64,000 nt of DNA from Streptomyces flavofungini (lineage in GTDB: Bacteria; Actinomycetota; Actinomycetes; Streptomycetales; Streptomycetaceae). Position 1 is the first letter of the stretch, and each line of letters starts with the position of its first letter. Where the stretch lies: NCBI RefSeq assembly GCF_014650815.1, contig NZ_BMVR01000011.1, positions 124,001-188,000 of the forward strand, read 5' to 3'. The position numbers and the translations under genes were made by a program. The notes below the pieces were generated by a model. The model was not told the origin of the DNA. It saw only the letters and a list, made by a program, of their open reading frames with translations, and made no database searches. Shown in pieces: positions 62,493-64,000 of this stretch.

Positions 62493-63704
62493 ATGCCTCT
62501 CGCGCTCCTGGCCCTCGCGATCGGGGCCTTCGGAATCGGCACCACGGAATTCGTGATCATGGGATTGCTTCCCGAGGTCGCGGGTGACTTCGACGTCTCC
62601 ATCCCCACCGCCGGTCTGCTCGTCACCGGCTACGCCCTCGGCGTTGTCGCCGGAGCACCCCTGATGACCGTCCTCGGTCAGCGGATCACCCGCAAGCGGA
62701 TGCTGATGCTCCTGATGGGGCTCTTCATCGCGGGCAATCTGCTCTCCGCCGTCGCCCCCAGCTTCGGCGTGATGCTCGCCGGACGCGTCGTCGCCTCCCT
62801 CGCCCATGGCGCCTTCTTCGGGATCGGTTCGGTCGTCGCGGCCGAACTCGTCGCCCCCGAGAAGAAGGCAGGCGCCATCGCCATGATGTTCACGGGTCTG
62901 ACCGTGGCCAACGTGGTCGGTGTGCCGCTCGGTACGTTCGTCGGCCAGGTCGTCGGCTGGCGCGTCACCTTCGTCATCGTCGCCGGGCTGGGCGTGCTCG
63001 GCCTCGCCGGTATCGCCAAGCTCGTTCCGGACCTCCCCAAGCCCGAAGGCGTACGGCTCCGTGACGAGGTGGGCGCCTTCCGCAACGTACAGGTGCTCCT
63101 TGCCATGGCGATGACCGTCCTCGGCTTCGGCGGTGTCTTCGCGGCCATCACCTACATCACGCCGATGATGACGAACGTCGCGGGCTACTCGGACTCCTCC
63201 GTGACCTGGCTCCTGGTCCTCTTCGGCCTCGGCATGGTCGGCGGCAACCTGATCGGCGGCCGGTTCGCGGACCGCGCCCTGATGCCGATGCTGTACGTCT
63301 CGCTCGGCGCCCTCTCCGTCGTGCTCGCCCTGTTCACGCTCACCGCGCACAACAAGGTCGCCGCAGCCGTCTCCGTCGCGCTGATCGGTGCCTTCGGCTT
63401 CGCCACCGTGCCGCCGCTGCAGAAGCGGGTCCTCGACCAGGCCGCCGCCGCGCCGACGCTCGCCTCGGCCGCCAACATCGGCGCCTTCAACCTGGGCAAC
63501 GCCCTCGCGGCCTGGCTCGGCGGCCTCGTGATCTCCGCCGGCTTCGGCTACACGGCGCCGAACTGGGTGGGCGCCGCGCTGGCCGCCTCCGCCCTCGGCC
63601 TGGCCATCCTCTCGGCCGCCCTGGAGCGCCGGTCCACCTCCCCCGGCAAGGTCGTCACCGGAGCCGTGACCGTGGCCGAGGCCCCGGTGCCCGTCCACCA
63701 CTGA
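62493..63704 (+). CDS. MFS drug-efflux type transporter
   Basis: A 403-residue protein with 12 predicted helices. LALAIGAFGIGTTEFVIMGLLPEVAGDF is the start signature of the DHA1 subgroup (chloramphenicol/arabinose-type exporters). Motif A reads GQRITRKRML after helix 2. ATG 62493 has GGAAGG 7 nt upstream. Probably repressed by the divergent MarR; the substrate is unknown. Confidence 0.92.
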   Translation: MPLALLALAIGAFGIGTTEFVIMGLLPEVAGDFDVSIPTAGLLVTGYALGVVAGAPLMTVLGQRITRKRMLMLLMGLFIAGNLLSAVAPSFGVMLAGRVVASLAHGAFFGIGSVVAAELVAPEKKAGAIAMMFTGLTVANVVGVPLGTFVGQVVGWRVTFVIVAGLGVLGLAGIAKLVPDLPKPEGVRLRDEVGAFRNVQVLLAMAMTVLGFGGVFAAITYITPMMTNVAGYSDSSVTWLLVLFGLGMVGGNLIGGRFADRALMPMLYVSLGALSVVLALFTLTAHNKVAAAVSVALIGAFGFATVPPLQKRVLDQAAAAPTLASAANIGAFNLGNALAAWLGGLVISAGFGYTAPNWVGAALAASALGLAILSAALERRSTSPGKVVTGAVTVAEAPVPVHH

Positions 63705-63809
63705 CCACATCCCGCACGATCCCCCGATCCGGTCCCCCGGGATCCCGCACCCCGCGCCAGATCCCGCACCCCGCACACCCCCCGGCAGAACCACCAAGGA
63801 GAACTCCTC

Positions 63810-64000
63810 ATGACCACCACCCCCACCACCGCGGTCGCCCCCCTGACCACCAGCGACGCGGAGGTCCTCGTGGCCGCCGCCCGCCGCGCCGCCGAGGCCG
63901 CAGACGTCACGGTGAGCATCACCGTCCTCGACGCCGGTGGCCACCTCCTGGCCTTCCGGCGCGACGACCGGGCCGTCCTGATCTCCGGCGAGACCAGCAC
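63810..64000 (+). CDS. GlcG/HbpS-type heme-binding family protein (N-terminal part, cut by window end)
   Basis: The first 63 codons of a gene with AAGGAG 8 nt before ATG 63810. After a Thr/Pro-rich start, LTTSDAEVLVAAARRAAEA, VSITVLDAGGHLLAFRRDD and AVLISGETS match the N-terminal core of GlcG/HbpS proteins. Some members bind heme or cobalamin. No signal peptide is visible, unlike secreted HbpS. It lies 105 bp behind the MFS gene and may be co-transcribed. Confidence 0.75.
   Translation, partial: MTTTPTTAVAPLTTSDAEVLVAAARRAAEAADVTVSITVLDAGGHLLAFRRDDRAVLISGETS

Overview
The window is the replication-origin region of an actinomycete chromosome, almost certainly Streptomyces. GC content is very high with strong third-position GC bias, GTG starts are frequent, and the gene order gyrA-gyrB-DUF721-recF-gnd-dnaN-(oriC)-dnaA-rpmH-rnpA-yidD-yidC-jag-rsmG-parA-parB is the Streptomyces order. 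DnaA carries the long disordered domain II typical of that genus.

Left arm (1-16,312): the end of a TetR-type regulator, tRNA-Ala(TGC), an HTH protein next to a membrane-anchored Ser/Thr kinase with a very long Pro-rich linker, a large membrane-anchored secreted protein, a DLW-39 mini-protein, a small secreted protein and tRNA-Ile(GAT). Then comes a leftward block: DUF3566 membrane protein, gyrA, gyrB, DUF721 protein, recF, a short 6-phosphogluconate dehydrogenase and dnaN.

Origin (16,313-19,558): the 918-bp dnaN-dnaA spacer holds about twenty near-consensus DnaA boxes on both strands and is called oriC. A perfect DnaA box lies upstream of dnaA. Rightward from there run rpmH, rnpA, yidD, yidC, jag and rsmG (ribosome, RNase P, membrane insertion), then parAB.

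Right arm (23,141-56,104): eleven perfect parS sites (GTTTCACGTGAAAC) lie in the window, all to the right of dnaA. Some are buried in coding sequence and several sit inside or next to terminator hairpins. Gene groups are parAB; GNAT; trxB-trxA; an ECF sigma/zinc anti-sigma pair; a pseudokinase, MurJ and a DUF6049 protein (lipid II export and its regulation); cca; an LppU/SCO3897-type protein; an MFS transporter; a PadR regulator with ino1; a class A PBP; a GT87 glycosyltransferase; an alanine-racemase-like protein with FemX; rpsF-ssb-rpsR-rplI; a MATE transporter; and dnaB, preceded by its own DnaA-box cluster.

Far right (56,105-64,000): less conserved content. It holds a PAP2/Ipt1-type membrane phosphatase with a relatively AT-rich 5' end, a possible gene remnant, an NDH-2-like FAD oxidoreductase, a class C beta-lactamase-like hydrolase, a GNAT gene flanked by two different 7-bp tandem repeats, a divergent marR/MFS pair with 23-bp repeats between them, and the start of a GlcG/HbpS-type gene cut by the window edge. 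I saw no CRISPR array, insertion sequence or rRNA operon.
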